A stretch of DNA of 64,000 bases from CAWIHS01 sp963836005 (GTDB lineage Bacteria > Pseudomonadota > Gammaproteobacteria > GRL18): assembly GCA_963836005.1 (NCBI GenBank), contig CAWIHS010000002.1:248001-312000 (forward strand), read 5' to 3'. The notes beneath the pieces are model-generated. The model searched no databases, was not told the DNA's origin, and saw nothing but the letters and a program-made list of their open reading frames with translations. Shown in pieces: positions 52,855 through 62,582 of the stretch (position 1 is the first letter of the stretch; every line of letters starts with the position of its first letter). A program made the position numbers and the translations under genes.

Positions 52855-53182
52855 CAGGTGTTTGCGTAAGGCAGATAATTGCTCCTGTATAATCTGCATT
52901 CCCTACATGACCGCCATGGATGGTGGAAATGCATGCGAGAGGCAGGAGCCGAAGTCGTCCCTGTAGGTCAAGTGTATGTGGCATGGATGCCACATTCAAG
53001 CCTACGACATACATGGAAGTATAAGTGCCGTGGGAGGCAGGAAGCCGGGAACGACCATGGACGTATTTACGGCGTCATCTGGGCAGGTAATTGCTCCATG
53101 CATAACCTGCATTTCCCACATCCATGTGGGTCAGCAAATTCCTGGTGTCAAGGACGTTTTCAAAATTACGCTGAATAGTTAC
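52810..53182. repeat. Family A MITE-like element, longest copy (373 bp, two modules)
   Basis: Ends GTAACTATTCAGCGTA and TACGCTGAATAGTTAC. It contains, in order: hairpin GCAGAT...ATCTGC; palindrome CCGCC-ATGGAT-GGTGG (52911-52926); palindrome GTGGC-ATGGAT-GCCAC (52978-52993, extendable to 7 bp); a 90-bp linker; hairpin GCAGGT...ACCTGC; palindrome CCCAC-ATCCAT-GTGGG (53115-53130). Open frames across it recur between copies only because the DNA does. The flanks show no duplication. It truncates a glyoxalase gene. Confidence 0.92.
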
Positions 53183-53363
53183 AATTAAACAACAGTTATT
53201 TGCCACATAACCTTTAACGCCAGCAACCAGGCGAAAAGCCCGCAAAGCCCACAATAGGCAACTGCGATGCCTTTACACTGCAAACTCTCTGCAGAATTAT
53301 AGAAGCTCGGGTGAGCCTTTGCTTCAGCTGACAAACACAGGATTGATGTGTTTTCAGCGGGCA

Positions 53364-53876
<513 letters not shown>

Positions 53877-54282
53877 AATCAATTCCACATGTCAGGATCA
53901 ATGCAGCACTAAAAATTCAGATAAAACTACAAACCTGGATCAGATTTAAAGCTATACTGAACAACCAAATTAAGATTAATTGTAGTTTGACAAATTCGCC
54001 TGGTCAAATCATTGATAAACATCAACCAATCTTACAATCACCCGCTAATAATCACTCTGTTCTCCGGTCACGAGTGACCCGGCCCTGTGCCAGTTGCTGC
54101 GATAAAATATTCGGTGTAATAAATTCATCCGCACTCTCAATATCGAATCTATCCTTGCGACAGACTACAGTCTGAAAATTAACATACCAGTGTGATAAAC
54201 TAGGGCTTTGAAAACAAGGCTAACATAGGTCTATCGCAATGCCCCGTCTGTCGAATTGCACCGCTAAAACAGGTTTAGGTTT
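53877..54282. other. Intergenic stretch with a possible minus-strand gene remnant
   Basis: No confident gene. A minus-strand open stretch (about 54053-54228) without a start codon encodes SHWYVNFQTVV and later FDIESADEFITPNIL, ending at a TGA. It reads like the C-terminal end of a real protein, perhaps DUF402-like, but is too short to name. Confidence 0.3.
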
Positions 54283-55701
54283 ATGTCAAAAATGACTGAT
54301 CATAAATTCACGAACCGATACATTTTCTGCTGCATACTAATACTCAACTTCCCGGCTGCACTTCATGCCCAGCAGCTGACCTATCCTGCGCAACAGAGTT
54401 TACCTGTTACTCAAACCGCCCTTTCATCCATCGAAGTGCCGGTACAAATCCCGCTGCTGCCATGGTCAGAAAAAATTGAACAGCTCACCCCCTTACAGGC
54501 GGGGCACTGGCGCAGCTGGAAGAAGAAACATGGTATAGAAGCCAAATACCGTGCCTGGCGGGGGCCCCTTTCAATCCAGGCTGACGGTGACAGTATTTTG
54601 CTGCAGGCTCACGTGCGCTACTGGTTGAAAGGGCGCACCCGGCTTCCAGGGCCATTTGATATTGCAGCCAGCTGTGGTGTCGATGAAGCACCGAGACAGG
54701 CGATCATTGGTGTCAAGGTGCAATTTGTCTGGCAAAGCGACTGGACCCTGCAGCCACATATTCAGGTTTTGCCCACGCGTTTTCTTAATCGCTGCCAGAT
54801 CACTACCCTGAATATCGATGTGACACCCATTATCGGTGAGCTGTTTAAGCACGAATTGAATAAAAGTATCCGCAACTCGCTGGGAGAATTAGATCAGGAT
54901 CTGAAAAAAATTCGTCAACAGGCGAGCAGACTCTGGGAGCATATTAATCATCCTGTCAAACTGACGCCTAATTCATGGCTGAAATTACAACCAGAAGCTA
55001 TATCCGTTGCGCCATTTTTTGGCTATGGCAATCAGCTAGTAACACATATCAAGCTATCATTACAGCCGCAACTGTTGCATGGTGACAAACCTGATCCAGC
55101 AGTGCGGGAACTGCCCTTATTAGGCCAATTCTACCCCGGGAATAACCTCCTGAATATCCATTTTGCTCTGCCGCTGGATTATACCCGGCTCAGTCAGGAA
55201 CTCAGCCAGATCCTGGCCGCAGAAAAGTTCAGCATCCAGGGCAACGCTTTTACTATCCGCGAGGTTAAATTATCAGCCAGAGATTCACTACTCAGCGCGA
55301 AACTTGTTTTATCCGGTGCAGCGGCAGGCAAGGCAAAAATCAGCGGTCGCCTGACCGGCGCAATACCCCCTGACTGGTTGAGTCTGGAATCTGTGGAATA
55401 TAATTTTGAACCTGATGATTTGCATCTGAAAATTCTGGCCAGGCTGTTTCAGGATAAGATACATCGCGAACTTGAAAAAGCTGCCAACGCACTTATCAGT
55501 GAGCAAACTCAAGCCTTCAAAAACCAGCTGCAGGATTATCTGCAATCAGGTTTACCTGATCAGCTTAACATTCAATTAGCTGATCTGCTGCTAAGCGTAA
55601 AAGAAATCAATTTACACCCTGCCGGTTTGATGTTTAACGGCATGATACATGGAGCCTTACGTCTAGAATTGGAACCGATAACTGATGATATACAAAACTA
55701 A
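54283..55701 (+). CDS. DUF4403-family exported protein
   Basis: 472 residues. Signal peptide (YIFCCILILNFPAALHAQ). The body has paired domains typical of DUF4403: IEVPVQIPLLPWSEKIEQL near the N-terminus, an LRVRYWL-like strand (ILLQAHVRYWLKG), FVWQSDWTLQP, a central helix with many Gln/Lys, then a second beta-rich half with PVKLTPNSWLKLQPEAISVAPFFG. It is probably a periplasmic or outer-membrane-associated lipid-binding-like fold; no function is established. Strong ribosome context (AGGTTTAGGTTT). Monocistronic. Assignment is by recognition of motifs. Confidence 0.65.
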   Translation: MSKMTDHKFTNRYIFCCILILNFPAALHAQQLTYPAQQSLPVTQTALSSIEVPVQIPLLPWSEKIEQLTPLQAGHWRSWKKKHGIEAKYRAWRGPLSIQADGDSILLQAHVRYWLKGRTRLPGPFDIAASCGVDEAPRQAIIGVKVQFVWQSDWTLQPHIQVLPTRFLNRCQITTLNIDVTPIIGELFKHELNKSIRNSLGELDQDLKKIRQQASRLWEHINHPVKLTPNSWLKLQPEAISVAPFFGYGNQLVTHIKLSLQPQLLHGDKPDPAVRELPLLGQFYPGNNLLNIHFALPLDYTRLSQELSQILAAEKFSIQGNAFTIREVKLSARDSLLSAKLVLSGAAAGKAKISGRLTGAIPPDWLSLESVEYNFEPDDLHLKILARLFQDKIHRELEKAANALISEQTQAFKNQLQDYLQSGLPDQLNIQLADLLLSVKEINLHPAGLMFNGMIHGALRLELEPITDDIQN

Positions 55702-55817
55702 CGACTAAAAAGAGCTTGAATTTAAAACCGGTTTTATGCAGAAAAACGCTGGTAATCTTAAAATTTTGCTACTAAGCTGATAAAACTTTAGCATTGAACT
55801 TTAAAGCTGAATAAAGC

Positions 55818-55985
55818 AAATAAACCAGCTGTGAGCATATAATGCACTGAATCTTACTGAATTTGCCAAATACTGGATTTAGACCGTAGTGCGACTACGA
55901 AAAACCCCTTAAAAATTTGTAAATTCATGTAGCTACAGTACAAAATTGCCTTCGCGTCAGAATATAACTGAATTATTCAGCTTAA
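55818..55985 (+). repeat. Family C repeat, long copy
   Basis: Starts AATAAACCAGCTGTGAGC, then TAATGCACTGAATCTT, then CGTAGTGCGACTACG, TGTAAATTCATG and a TTCGCGTCAGAATATAACTG end. Aligns over its length with 7965-8135. Confidence 0.6.
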
Positions 55986-56064
55986 GCAGTATTCTTGCTC
56001 ACTTATCTGTCAGCATAACGAAAAGCTGCTGTCGGCAAGAAAGTCAAGATTGAATCATAGGTAT

Positions 56065-56198
56065 GTACTTAAGCAAAAATGAGCAAGGATAATCATGTGT
56101 TTATTCCAGAAGACGCCGTAAATACGTCCATGTAGGCAATGCAGATCACGCAGGAGCAATTATCTGCCTTCCACAAACACATGATTATCCTTAAGTAC
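56065..56198. repeat. Variant-II element (GTACTTAAG ends), short copy
   Basis: GTACTTAAG (56065-56073) and CTTAAGTAC (56190-56198) enclose CAGAAGACGCCGTAAATACG and the hairpin GCAGAT...ATCTGC of family A. It lacks the CATGGATG palindromes, consistent with internal deletion. Confidence 0.8.
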
Positions 56199-56237
56199 AA
56201 ACGAATGAAGATTGAATAACTAAACGAGGAAAATTAA

Positions 56238-57164
56238 ATGTCAGGTCTTTCAGATATATTAGGCAGCCTTATTCAAGCTGGAATATCGCCATCAGGAAAT
56301 CAGCGAATGAGAAATACCATTGGTGCAGGCGGGCCTTCAACAGATAGCGGTTTAAATGATATTCTGGGTAGTATCGGCGGGGCATTATCCGGCATGAGCA
56401 GCAATGCCCCCGGTACCTCAGCCAGCAATACGCAGATCCCCGGCAACAATAGTCAATCCGGGGGTATTTTAGGCGGCCTGGGTGATCTGCTGGGCAGCGC
56501 AGCCAGTAAAACCTCAGCTCAACCAACAAACAGCGGCGGATTCGGCGGCCTGGGTGATCTACTGGGCGGCGCGCTTGGTGATGCCGGACGATCTCTGGGC
56601 AGCAATAATAATGTGGCCGTTGGCGGACTCGGCGCACTGATTGGCTCATTGTTTGGCGGCGGCGGCAGTTCTGTCAAAGGTGCCGTAGGTGGTGGAGCTA
56701 TGGCACTGCTTGCGGCATTAGCCTATTCAGCTTTAAAAAATGCCGGCTCAGCTCCCTCGCGCACACCTGCCGGCCTGATTGAAAATCAAACTGATGCACA
56801 AAAAGCTGATATTGAGCAGGAAGCGGATTTAGCCATACGTGCCATGATCAATGCTGCCAAGGCCGATGGTCAAATTGATAAGGAAGAAATGCAGCGTATT
56901 ATTGGCCATCTGGAAAAAGATGGCGTTGATGAAAAGCAGCGTCAGCAACTTATCGCAGAAATGCAAAAACCTTATGATCTGGATGGGCTGATCAAAGCAG
57001 TTAACGGCGATCCGCAGATCGCGGCTCAGGTTTATATTGCCTCACTGCTGGCTATCGAAGTAGATACCAGAGCGGAACAGGCCTATATGCAGCAACTGGC
57101 CAATGGGCTGGGTTTGCCACAGCAGGCTGTCTCAAATATTGAAATGGCTATGGGCATGCGTTAA
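56238..57164 (+). CDS. DUF533 (TerB-like) protein with Gly-rich N-terminal half
   Basis: 308 residues. The N-terminal 150 are Gly/Ser/Asn-rich with repeats of GGLGDLLGS. One hydrophobic segment (GAVGGGAMALLAALAYSALKNAG) is followed by a helical C-terminal domain with a TerB/DUF533 signature (DLAIRAMINAAKADGQIDKEEMQRIIGHL, and IAAQVYIASLLAIEVDTRAEQAYMQQLA). E. coli YebE belongs here; membrane association is likely and the role unknown. ACGAGGAAAATTAA precedes the ATG. Ends before a long hairpin shared with the next, convergent gene. Confidence 0.88.
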   Translation: MSGLSDILGSLIQAGISPSGNQRMRNTIGAGGPSTDSGLNDILGSIGGALSGMSSNAPGTSASNTQIPGNNSQSGGILGGLGDLLGSAASKTSAQPTNSGGFGGLGDLLGGALGDAGRSLGSNNNVAVGGLGALIGSLFGGGGSSVKGAVGGGAMALLAALAYSALKNAGSAPSRTPAGLIENQTDAQKADIEQEADLAIRAMINAAKADGQIDKEEMQRIIGHLEKDGVDEKQRQQLIAEMQKPYDLDGLIKAVNGDPQIAAQVYIASLLAIEVDTRAEQAYMQQLANGLGLPQQAVSNIEMAMGMR

Positions 57165-57190
57165 AGGATACGGCTTGAAAAGCAACGGCA

Positions 57191-57220
57191 ATCCATTACC
57201 CTGCCAATAGGGTAATGGAT
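57191..57220. terminator. Long perfect hairpin between convergent genes
   Basis: ATCCATTACCCT (57191-57202) pairs perfectly with AGGGTAATGGAT (57209-57220), loop GCCAAT. It lies 27 bp after the DUF533 stop and 29 bp before the end of the next gene. U-runs are weak, so termination is likely but not certain. Confidence 0.65.
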
Positions 57221-57248
57221 AAAGCAGGCTAGTCATTGTAAAATCCCG

Positions 57249-57692
57249 TCAGCTTATTGGCGGTCTATAGCTGCCAGGTTCCGGTGCTGCAGGAGCAGAA
57301 GCAGGGCGGTTTCCTGAATGTCGTTCGATATTGGCCCAGAAGGCTTCAAATTCCTGTTTCTGAAAATTATCAAATTTGCTTTTTTCCTGTAGTTGATAAT
57401 CTGCAAAAACCTTTTGATCCTGTATCTGCTTGTTATTGAAAGCCTGACGTTCCTGTTCCTGATGTGCAGAAAATGCATTCAATGCTTTTTCCCACCAGTT
57501 GCCCTGCATTTCTTCAGGCACCAGCGAAGGCTGTACAACTTGCTGATCAGCAGCATTTACTTCAGGTGAAGCCGGATTAAGCATGTCCTTTAAACGCTCC
57601 TCAACCGACATTTCCTTTTGCTGGGCAGGTTCTTCAGTAGCAGAACCATTAAGAAGTTCACTCAATCGATCAAACATACTTTTATCTGACAT
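57249..57692 (-). CDS. Hypothetical Gln/Glu-rich soluble protein
   Basis: 147 residues, no family recognised. It begins SDKSMFDRLSELLNG, has an acidic spacer, then WWEKALNAFSAHQEQERQAFNNKQIQDQKVFADYQLQEKSKFDNFQKQEFEAFW. That region is a strongly helical, Gln/Phe-rich stretch with a roughly 7-8-residue period, probably a coiled coil. The tail is Pro/Ala-rich. GAGGTAG before the ATG supports it as a real gene. Convergent with the DUF533 gene. Confidence 0.7.
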   Translation of the reverse strand: MSDKSMFDRLSELLNGSATEEPAQQKEMSVEERLKDMLNPASPEVNAADQQVVQPSLVPEEMQGNWWEKALNAFSAHQEQERQAFNNKQIQDQKVFADYQLQEKSKFDNFQKQEFEAFWANIERHSGNRPASAPAAPEPGSYRPPIS

Positions 57693-57718
57693 TAGACTAC
57701 CTCTTCTTTTGGTTAATT

Positions 57719-57992
57719 GTAACTATTCAGCGTAATTTTGAAAACGTCCTTGACACCAGGAATTTGCTGACCCACATGGATGTGGGAAATGCAGGTTATG
57801 CATGGAGCAATTACCTGCCCAGAAGACGCCGTAAATACGTCCATGGTCGTTCCCGGCTTCCTGCCTCCCACGGCACTTATACTTCCATGTATGTCGTAGG
57901 CTTGAATGTGGCATCCATGCCACATACACTTCTTACGCAAACACCTGATATCAAGAACTTACGTATAAATCTAAAATACGCTGAATAGTTAC
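57719..57992. repeat. Family A MITE-like element with perfect 8-bp target duplication
   Basis: GTAACTATTCAGCGTA ... TACGCTGAATAGTTAC, 274 bp, flanked by GGTTAATT at 57711-57718 and 57993-58000. It contains CCCAC-ATGGAT-GTGGG (57771-57786), the hairpin GCAGGT...ACCTGC, the 90-bp linker and GTGGC-ATCCAT-GCCAC. It stands between two divergent genes. Confidence 0.95.
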
Positions 57993-58174
57993 GGTTAATT
58001 AAGTATTTAAGAATACACTGAACATATAAAGCATACAAGTTGAATAATTTATCACAGCTATCTTCATCAAATTAGGTATTATCCGAAATTGCCGCCGGTA
58101 ATTTTACCAGTGGCTTTCTGTTCGTTTACCCGATATTGTAAGCACACTGTTATAAGTATAATGAATGATAAAAA

Positions 58175-60310
58175 ATGACCATAAAGAAACTCCTGCTGCT
58201 CAGCCTGATTGCCCTGGCCATCATTGCTTTTTTTATTTTTGATCTCGGCCAGTATTTCAATTTTGCCTATATCAAAGAACATCAGGCAATTTTTTATCAA
58301 AATTACCGTCAGCATCCCATGCTGGTTGCCTGTATTTATTTCCTGATATATATTTTTTCAACGGCACTTTCTCTGCCCGGCGCTGCACTGCTGACTCTTT
58401 TGGGAGGAGGCATGTTCGGCCTGCTCTGGGGTGTTGTTATAGTCTCGTTTGCCAGTTCCATTGGTGCCACGCTGGCTTTTCTGGTGTCACGTTTCCTGCT
58501 GCAAAGTACGCTGCAGATCCGTTTTGGTCAACAGCTTCAGGTAATTAATCAAGGGATGGAAAAAGAAGGGGCTTTTTATCTGTTTACTCTAAGGCTAGTG
58601 CCTGTTTTTCCCTTTTTTATGATTAATCTGCTGATGGGGCTGACCTCCATAAAAACCTCGACATTTTACTGGGTCAGTCAACTGGGGATGCTGCCAGTGA
58701 CCATCGTCTATGTCATTGCGGGCACACAACTGGAACAGCTTGATAGTGTTTCCGGCATTCTTTCGCCGGGGTTAATTATTTCATTTACCCTGCTGGGTAT
58801 ATTTCCGCTGCTGGCCAATAAACTGATTACTTTTATCCAGGCAAGAAAAGTCTATCAGGGTTTTGCACAGCCCAAACACTATGATCGCAATTTGATAGTT
58901 ATAGGAGCAGGTGCTGCCGGGCTGGTGAGTGCCTATATCGCCGCCGCAGTCAAAGCCAGAGTGACACTGATAGAAAAGCATAAAATGGGCGGTGACTGCC
59001 TTAATACCGGCTGTGTCCCTTCCAAGGCATTGATCCGTTCTGCCAAATTCATGTCACATATACGCCGGGCCAACGAATTTGGCTTTCATGCTGCTGATGC
59101 ACAGTTTGAGTTTCACGATATTATGCAGCGGGTCAAACGGGTCATCAGTCAGGTAGAACCGCACGATTCAGTGGAACGTTATACCAGTCTGGGGGTTGAA
59201 TGTCTGCAGGGTAAAGCAACCATCACTTCCCCTTTTAGTGTTGACATCAATGGCCAGACCCTGACCACTCGAAACATCGTTATCGCCACCGGAGCCCGTC
59301 CGTTTGTACCTGATTTTCCAGGACTTGACGAAGTGGGTTATCTGACCTCTGATACACTCTGGGATCTCGAACAGCTTCCTGCCCGTCTGTTAATCCTTGG
59401 AGGCGGCCCCATTGGCTGTGAAATGGCACAGAGCTTTGCCCGCCTGGGCAGTAAAGTCGTTGTGGTTGAACGCAACTGCAGACTGTTGAAGCGTGAAGAC
59501 CACGATGCAGCCGCTGTCGTACAGCAACGTCTGAGCGACGAAGGCATTGATTTACGCCTGCAGCATCAGGCGCTGCGCTTTGAAATGCATCAGGGCAGTA
59601 AAACCCTATGCTGTGACTATCAGGGTCAGGCATTGTCAATCCCTTTCGATCAGCTGCTCATCGCGTTAGGCCGTAAAGCCAATACCGAGGGCTTTGGTCT
59701 GGAGCAGCTGCACATTCCAAAGACTGCGGCAGGAACGATTGAAGTCAATCAATACCTGCAGACAAAATATCCCAATATCTATGCCTGCGGCGATGTCGCC
59801 GGTCCCTATCAATTTACCCATACTGCTGCCCATCAGGCCTGGTATGCTTCAGTCAACAGCCTGTTTCGCGGATTCAAAGCCTTCAGGGTGGATTATTCGC
59901 TGATCCCCTCAGCAACCTTTACAGATCCCGAAGTTGCCCATGTCGGCATTAATGAGCAACAGGCAAAAACACAACATATTGCCTATGAAGTCAGCCGCTT
60001 TGAACTCAACGAACTGGATCGCGCCCTGATTGATGAAGAAGCCCATGGTTTTATCAAGGTGTTGACGGTACCCGGCAAGGATAAAATACTCGGGGTCACG
60101 ATTGTAGGCGAACATGCAGGCGATCTGATTGCTGAATATGTCAGCGCCATGCGCCATAATATCGGCCTGAACAAAATATTATCCACCATTCATATTTATC
60201 CGACCCTGGCTGAAGCAAATAAATATGTTGCCGGACAATGGAAACAGGCACATAAACCGGAAAAAGTGCTTGCATGGCTGGCGCGATTCCATCAGTGGCG
60301 GCGCAATTGA
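58175..60310 (+). CDS. Fusion: VTT/TVP38-type membrane domain + pyridine nucleotide-disulfide oxidoreductase
   Basis: 711 residues. Residues 1-230 are a DedA/TVP38-like (VTT) membrane domain with several helices and the motif FPLRLVPVFPF-like (LFTLRLVPVFPFFMINLLMG). Residues about 235-711 form a mercuric reductase/lipoamide dehydrogenase-type flavoenzyme. It has FAD motif LIVIGAGAAGLVSAYIAA, redox disulfide GGDCLNTGCVPSKAL, NAD motif LLILGGGPIGCEMAQ, IYACGDVAG, and the dimer-domain motif IHIYPTLAEANKYVAG. The C-terminal HPT-E of Lpd reads IYPTLAE. No mercury-binding tail cysteines are present, so mercuric reduction is unlikely. Its electron acceptor is unknown. Such fusions recur in gammaproteobacteria. 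Confidence 0.88.
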   Translation: MTIKKLLLLSLIALAIIAFFIFDLGQYFNFAYIKEHQAIFYQNYRQHPMLVACIYFLIYIFSTALSLPGAALLTLLGGGMFGLLWGVVIVSFASSIGATLAFLVSRFLLQSTLQIRFGQQLQVINQGMEKEGAFYLFTLRLVPVFPFFMINLLMGLTSIKTSTFYWVSQLGMLPVTIVYVIAGTQLEQLDSVSGILSPGLIISFTLLGIFPLLANKLITFIQARKVYQGFAQPKHYDRNLIVIGAGAAGLVSAYIAAAVKARVTLIEKHKMGGDCLNTGCVPSKALIRSAKFMSHIRRANEFGFHAADAQFEFHDIMQRVKRVISQVEPHDSVERYTSLGVECLQGKATITSPFSVDINGQTLTTRNIVIATGARPFVPDFPGLDEVGYLTSDTLWDLEQLPARLLILGGGPIGCEMAQSFARLGSKVVVVERNCRLLKREDHDAAAVVQQRLSDEGIDLRLQHQALRFEMHQGSKTLCCDYQGQALSIPFDQLLIALGRKANTEGFGLEQLHIPKTAAGTIEVNQYLQTKYPNIYACGDVAGPYQFTHTAAHQAWYASVNSLFRGFKAFRVDYSLIPSATFTDPEVAHVGINEQQAKTQHIAYEVSRFELNELDRALIDEEAHGFIKVLTVPGKDKILGVTIVGEHAGDLIAEYVSAMRHNIGLNKILSTIHIYPTLAEANKYVAGQWKQAHKPEKVLAWLARFHQWRRN

Positions 60311-60385
60311 ACAATGAATTAAACAGCTGATTCCATGCCATGCTATTTGCCGCTGTAGTGTGGCTGTAAAGGCAGCTCAATTACC

Positions 60386-60970
60386 TCAGGTTAAGTCTTT
60401 TACCAGTGAAGCCCTGACAGCATTATCCACATGAGGAATGTCAACCTGGTAGTTTTCATGCTCAATACCCATGCTGATATTGGCACCTGAGCTGGCTGCC
60501 TGAACCATTTCCGGTGAGAGTTCAAAACGCATAAAATGTACCGCTGAGGTTTTATCCTCAGTTTCACGTTGCAGATCTTCATTGCTGATGGGATAAACTT
60601 TAGCTAAATCACCGACTTTGACCCAGACCTTTTTTTCGATGCCTATCAATTGCGCTAGCGCCTGTTGTCGCTGTGCAACATCGGTGTACTCTATCATAAA
60701 AGTGGCCTTCCAGTTGCTGCCATCCGGAATCAGCGCATTGTAAGTGTCCAGTTCTTCATTGATACCGTCTGCTTCAAATATTTTTTCAATACGCAGCATT
60801 TCCTGGATCTGGTACTGTATGGTCAGCTGGTCTTCAAAATACAGGGTTGCATGCTCACCAAGATGCACCTGCCGAGTTTTTTTATGATCCATAACCTTGC
60901 GTCGATAGTCAGAACGCATCGCGGCGTAATCTTCCAGGCTGTATAAATCTTCTCGTTTCAATGCTGACAT
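60386..60970 (-). CDS. DUF3501 family protein
   Basis: 194 residues, soluble. Opens LKREDLYSLEDYAAMRSDYRRKVMDHKKTRQVHLGEHATLYFEDQLTIQYQIQEMLRIE, which I recognise as DUF3501. The C-terminal part (VHFMRFELSPEMV) is conserved. Function unknown. AAGG precedes the ATG. It lies downstream of the Fe-S oxidoreductase and rubrerythrin genes on the same strand, an order that recurs in other bacteria. Confidence 0.82.
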   Translation of the reverse strand: MSALKREDLYSLEDYAAMRSDYRRKVMDHKKTRQVHLGEHATLYFEDQLTIQYQIQEMLRIEKIFEADGINEELDTYNALIPDGSNWKATFMIEYTDVAQRQQALAQLIGIEKKVWVKVGDLAKVYPISNEDLQRETEDKTSAVHFMRFELSPEMVQAASSGANISMGIEHENYQVDIPHVDNAVRASLVKDLT

Positions 60971-61000
60971 AATTATACCTTCAAGTAATTAAAGTGATTA

Positions 61001-61031
61001 GTAACTCTCTGCGTATATCTAGGATCGTGCT
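61001..61031. repeat. Orphan end of a family A element
   Basis: GTAACTCTCTGCGTATATCT then AGGATCGTGCT matches the left end of the copies at 39004 and 6324. It stops at the 3' end of the Fe-S oxidoreductase gene; no second end is seen. Confidence 0.55.
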
Positions 61032-61034
61032 TAT

Positions 61035-62378
61035 TCAGATACCATACGCTTTACGCAACAGGCTGATCGGATGTTCCGGTTTTTGCCCATTCGCCAGCCC
61101 GTTTTCTATCTGGTGTCCAGCCATAGCGCAGTCACTGCCGTAATGATCTGCTTCAAACTGCTTGACCTGATTGACCACGGGTCGTACGATTTTCATTGAA
61201 GCCGCATGAAACTCACTTTTTACTGCATAGGTTCCATCATGCCCTGAACAGCGCTCAATGGTCTTGACTTCTGTGTCCGGTATCAATTGCAGAATGTCCC
61301 GCGTCTTTAAACCGATATTCTGTACCCGCTGGTGACAGGCTGCATGATAAGCCACTTTACCTAAAGAATTCTTAAATTGTGTATCAAGTTTGCCGTCCTT
61401 GTGACGCAGCATCAGATATTCGAAAGGATCAAAGATCGCTTTACTGACCTTCTGCACATCTTCATCCTGCGGGAATAACAGGGGTAATTCCTGTTTAAAC
61501 ATCAGGGCACAGGATGGTATGGGCGCCACGATATCCCAGCCTTCATTAACCAGCTTGAGCAGCACCGGAATATTGGCATTTTTGGCCTTTTCTACAGCGT
61601 CCAGATCACCCAGTTCCAGTTTGGGCATACCGCAGCATTGCTCTTTTTCTGCCAGGGTCATGACAATGCCGTTATGTTCGAAAACGGCCACCATGTCTGC
61701 ACCGATAACCGGTTCATTAACATTACCATAGCAGGTAGCAAACAATGCCACCTTGCCGCTGGTGTTACCAGCGGGCGTAGCTTTCACAGAGGCTGTATCG
61801 GCAAGCTGTAATTTTTTTAACTGCTTACGCATGGTGCTGGTATGGAATTCAGGTAATATAGCATCCGGATGAATACCCAGAGCTTTGTCCAGTACCTTAC
61901 GTAAAGATGTTTGTTTATTTGTGGCATTAACTATTTGCGCCACCACTGGCAGTCCTGCCAGTTTACCCACCGCATCGGTACTGGTTAAAATTTTGTCGCG
62001 TAATTTTACATCACCATTTTTATACTTGACAGCCTTTGCGCGCAACATCAGGTGAGGAAAATCAATATTCCACTCATGCGGAGGTGTATAGGGACACTTG
62101 GTCATATAACATAGATCGCAGAGGTAACATTCGTCTACGACTTTCCAGTAGTCCGGTTTGGCAACGCCATCAACTTCAAATGTCTCTGATTCATCAACCA
62201 GATCAAACAGCGTGGGAAAAGAGTTACACAGGCTGACACAGCGTCGACAACCATGACAGAGATCAAACACCCGTTCCAGTTCATTGAACAATGAATCATT
62301 ATTATAATAATCAGGTTCTTTCCAGTTTATCGGGTTTCTGGTTGGGGCCTCCAGATTTCCTTCCTTAATAACGGCCAT
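61035..62378 (-). CDS. (Fe-S)-binding oxidoreductase, GlpC/HdrD-like
   Basis: About 447 residues. Two 4Fe-4S motifs in the N-terminal 110 residues (CHGCRRCVSLCNSFP, and CYLCDLCYMTKCPY) are followed by two CCG domains (CCGMPKLELGD; HAACHQRVQNIG with ERCSGHDG). This is the layout of GlpC and heterodisulfide-reductase-related subunits, which pass electrons to or from quinones or thiols. No flavin domain or anchor is encoded. The second ATG (62378), with GAGG about nine bases upstream, is the better start. Between rubrerythrin and DUF3501, suggesting a peroxide-linked redox role. Confidence 0.85.
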   Translation of the reverse strand: MAVIKEGNLEAPTRNPINWKEPDYYNNDSLFNELERVFDLCHGCRRCVSLCNSFPTLFDLVDESETFEVDGVAKPDYWKVVDECYLCDLCYMTKCPYTPPHEWNIDFPHLMLRAKAVKYKNGDVKLRDKILTSTDAVGKLAGLPVVAQIVNATNKQTSLRKVLDKALGIHPDAILPEFHTSTMRKQLKKLQLADTASVKATPAGNTSGKVALFATCYGNVNEPVIGADMVAVFEHNGIVMTLAEKEQCCGMPKLELGDLDAVEKAKNANIPVLLKLVNEGWDIVAPIPSCALMFKQELPLLFPQDEDVQKVSKAIFDPFEYLMLRHKDGKLDTQFKNSLGKVAYHAACHQRVQNIGLKTRDILQLIPDTEVKTIERCSGHDGTYAVKSEFHAASMKIVRPVVNQVKQFEADHYGSDCAMAGHQIENGLANGQKPEHPISLLRKAYGI

Positions 62379-62500
62379 AGCCATATTCCTCTATAGAATT
62401 AAATATAAAAAGCTTTTTTAAATCCATACTCAAACCGGTCTATTTCTAATGAATAAATCAGAAATATTGATTTAAAAGAACTATTCAATCATTTTAAGAT

Positions 62501-62545
62501 TATGGTTCAACAGCAGAATATCTTTCATTTCAGTGTTGAACCATA
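62501..62545. repeat. Perfect 12-bp inverted repeat after the rubrerythrin gene
   Basis: TATGGTTCAACA (62501-62512) and TGTTGAACCATA (62534-62545), 21-base loop. It lies 38 bp beyond the rubrerythrin stop and about 120 bp before the Fe-S oxidoreductase start, so it may attenuate readthrough or terminate without a U-run. Confidence 0.6.
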
Positions 62546-62582
62546 GACTGTAAATTGCCTGCAGCACGATGCTCAGTGTTGC

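Larger units (their letters stand above)
55702..56237. other. Intergenic region with family C and variant-II repeats
   Basis: No gene. 55818-55985 is a family C copy; 56065-56198 is a short variant-II element. Confidence 0.55.
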
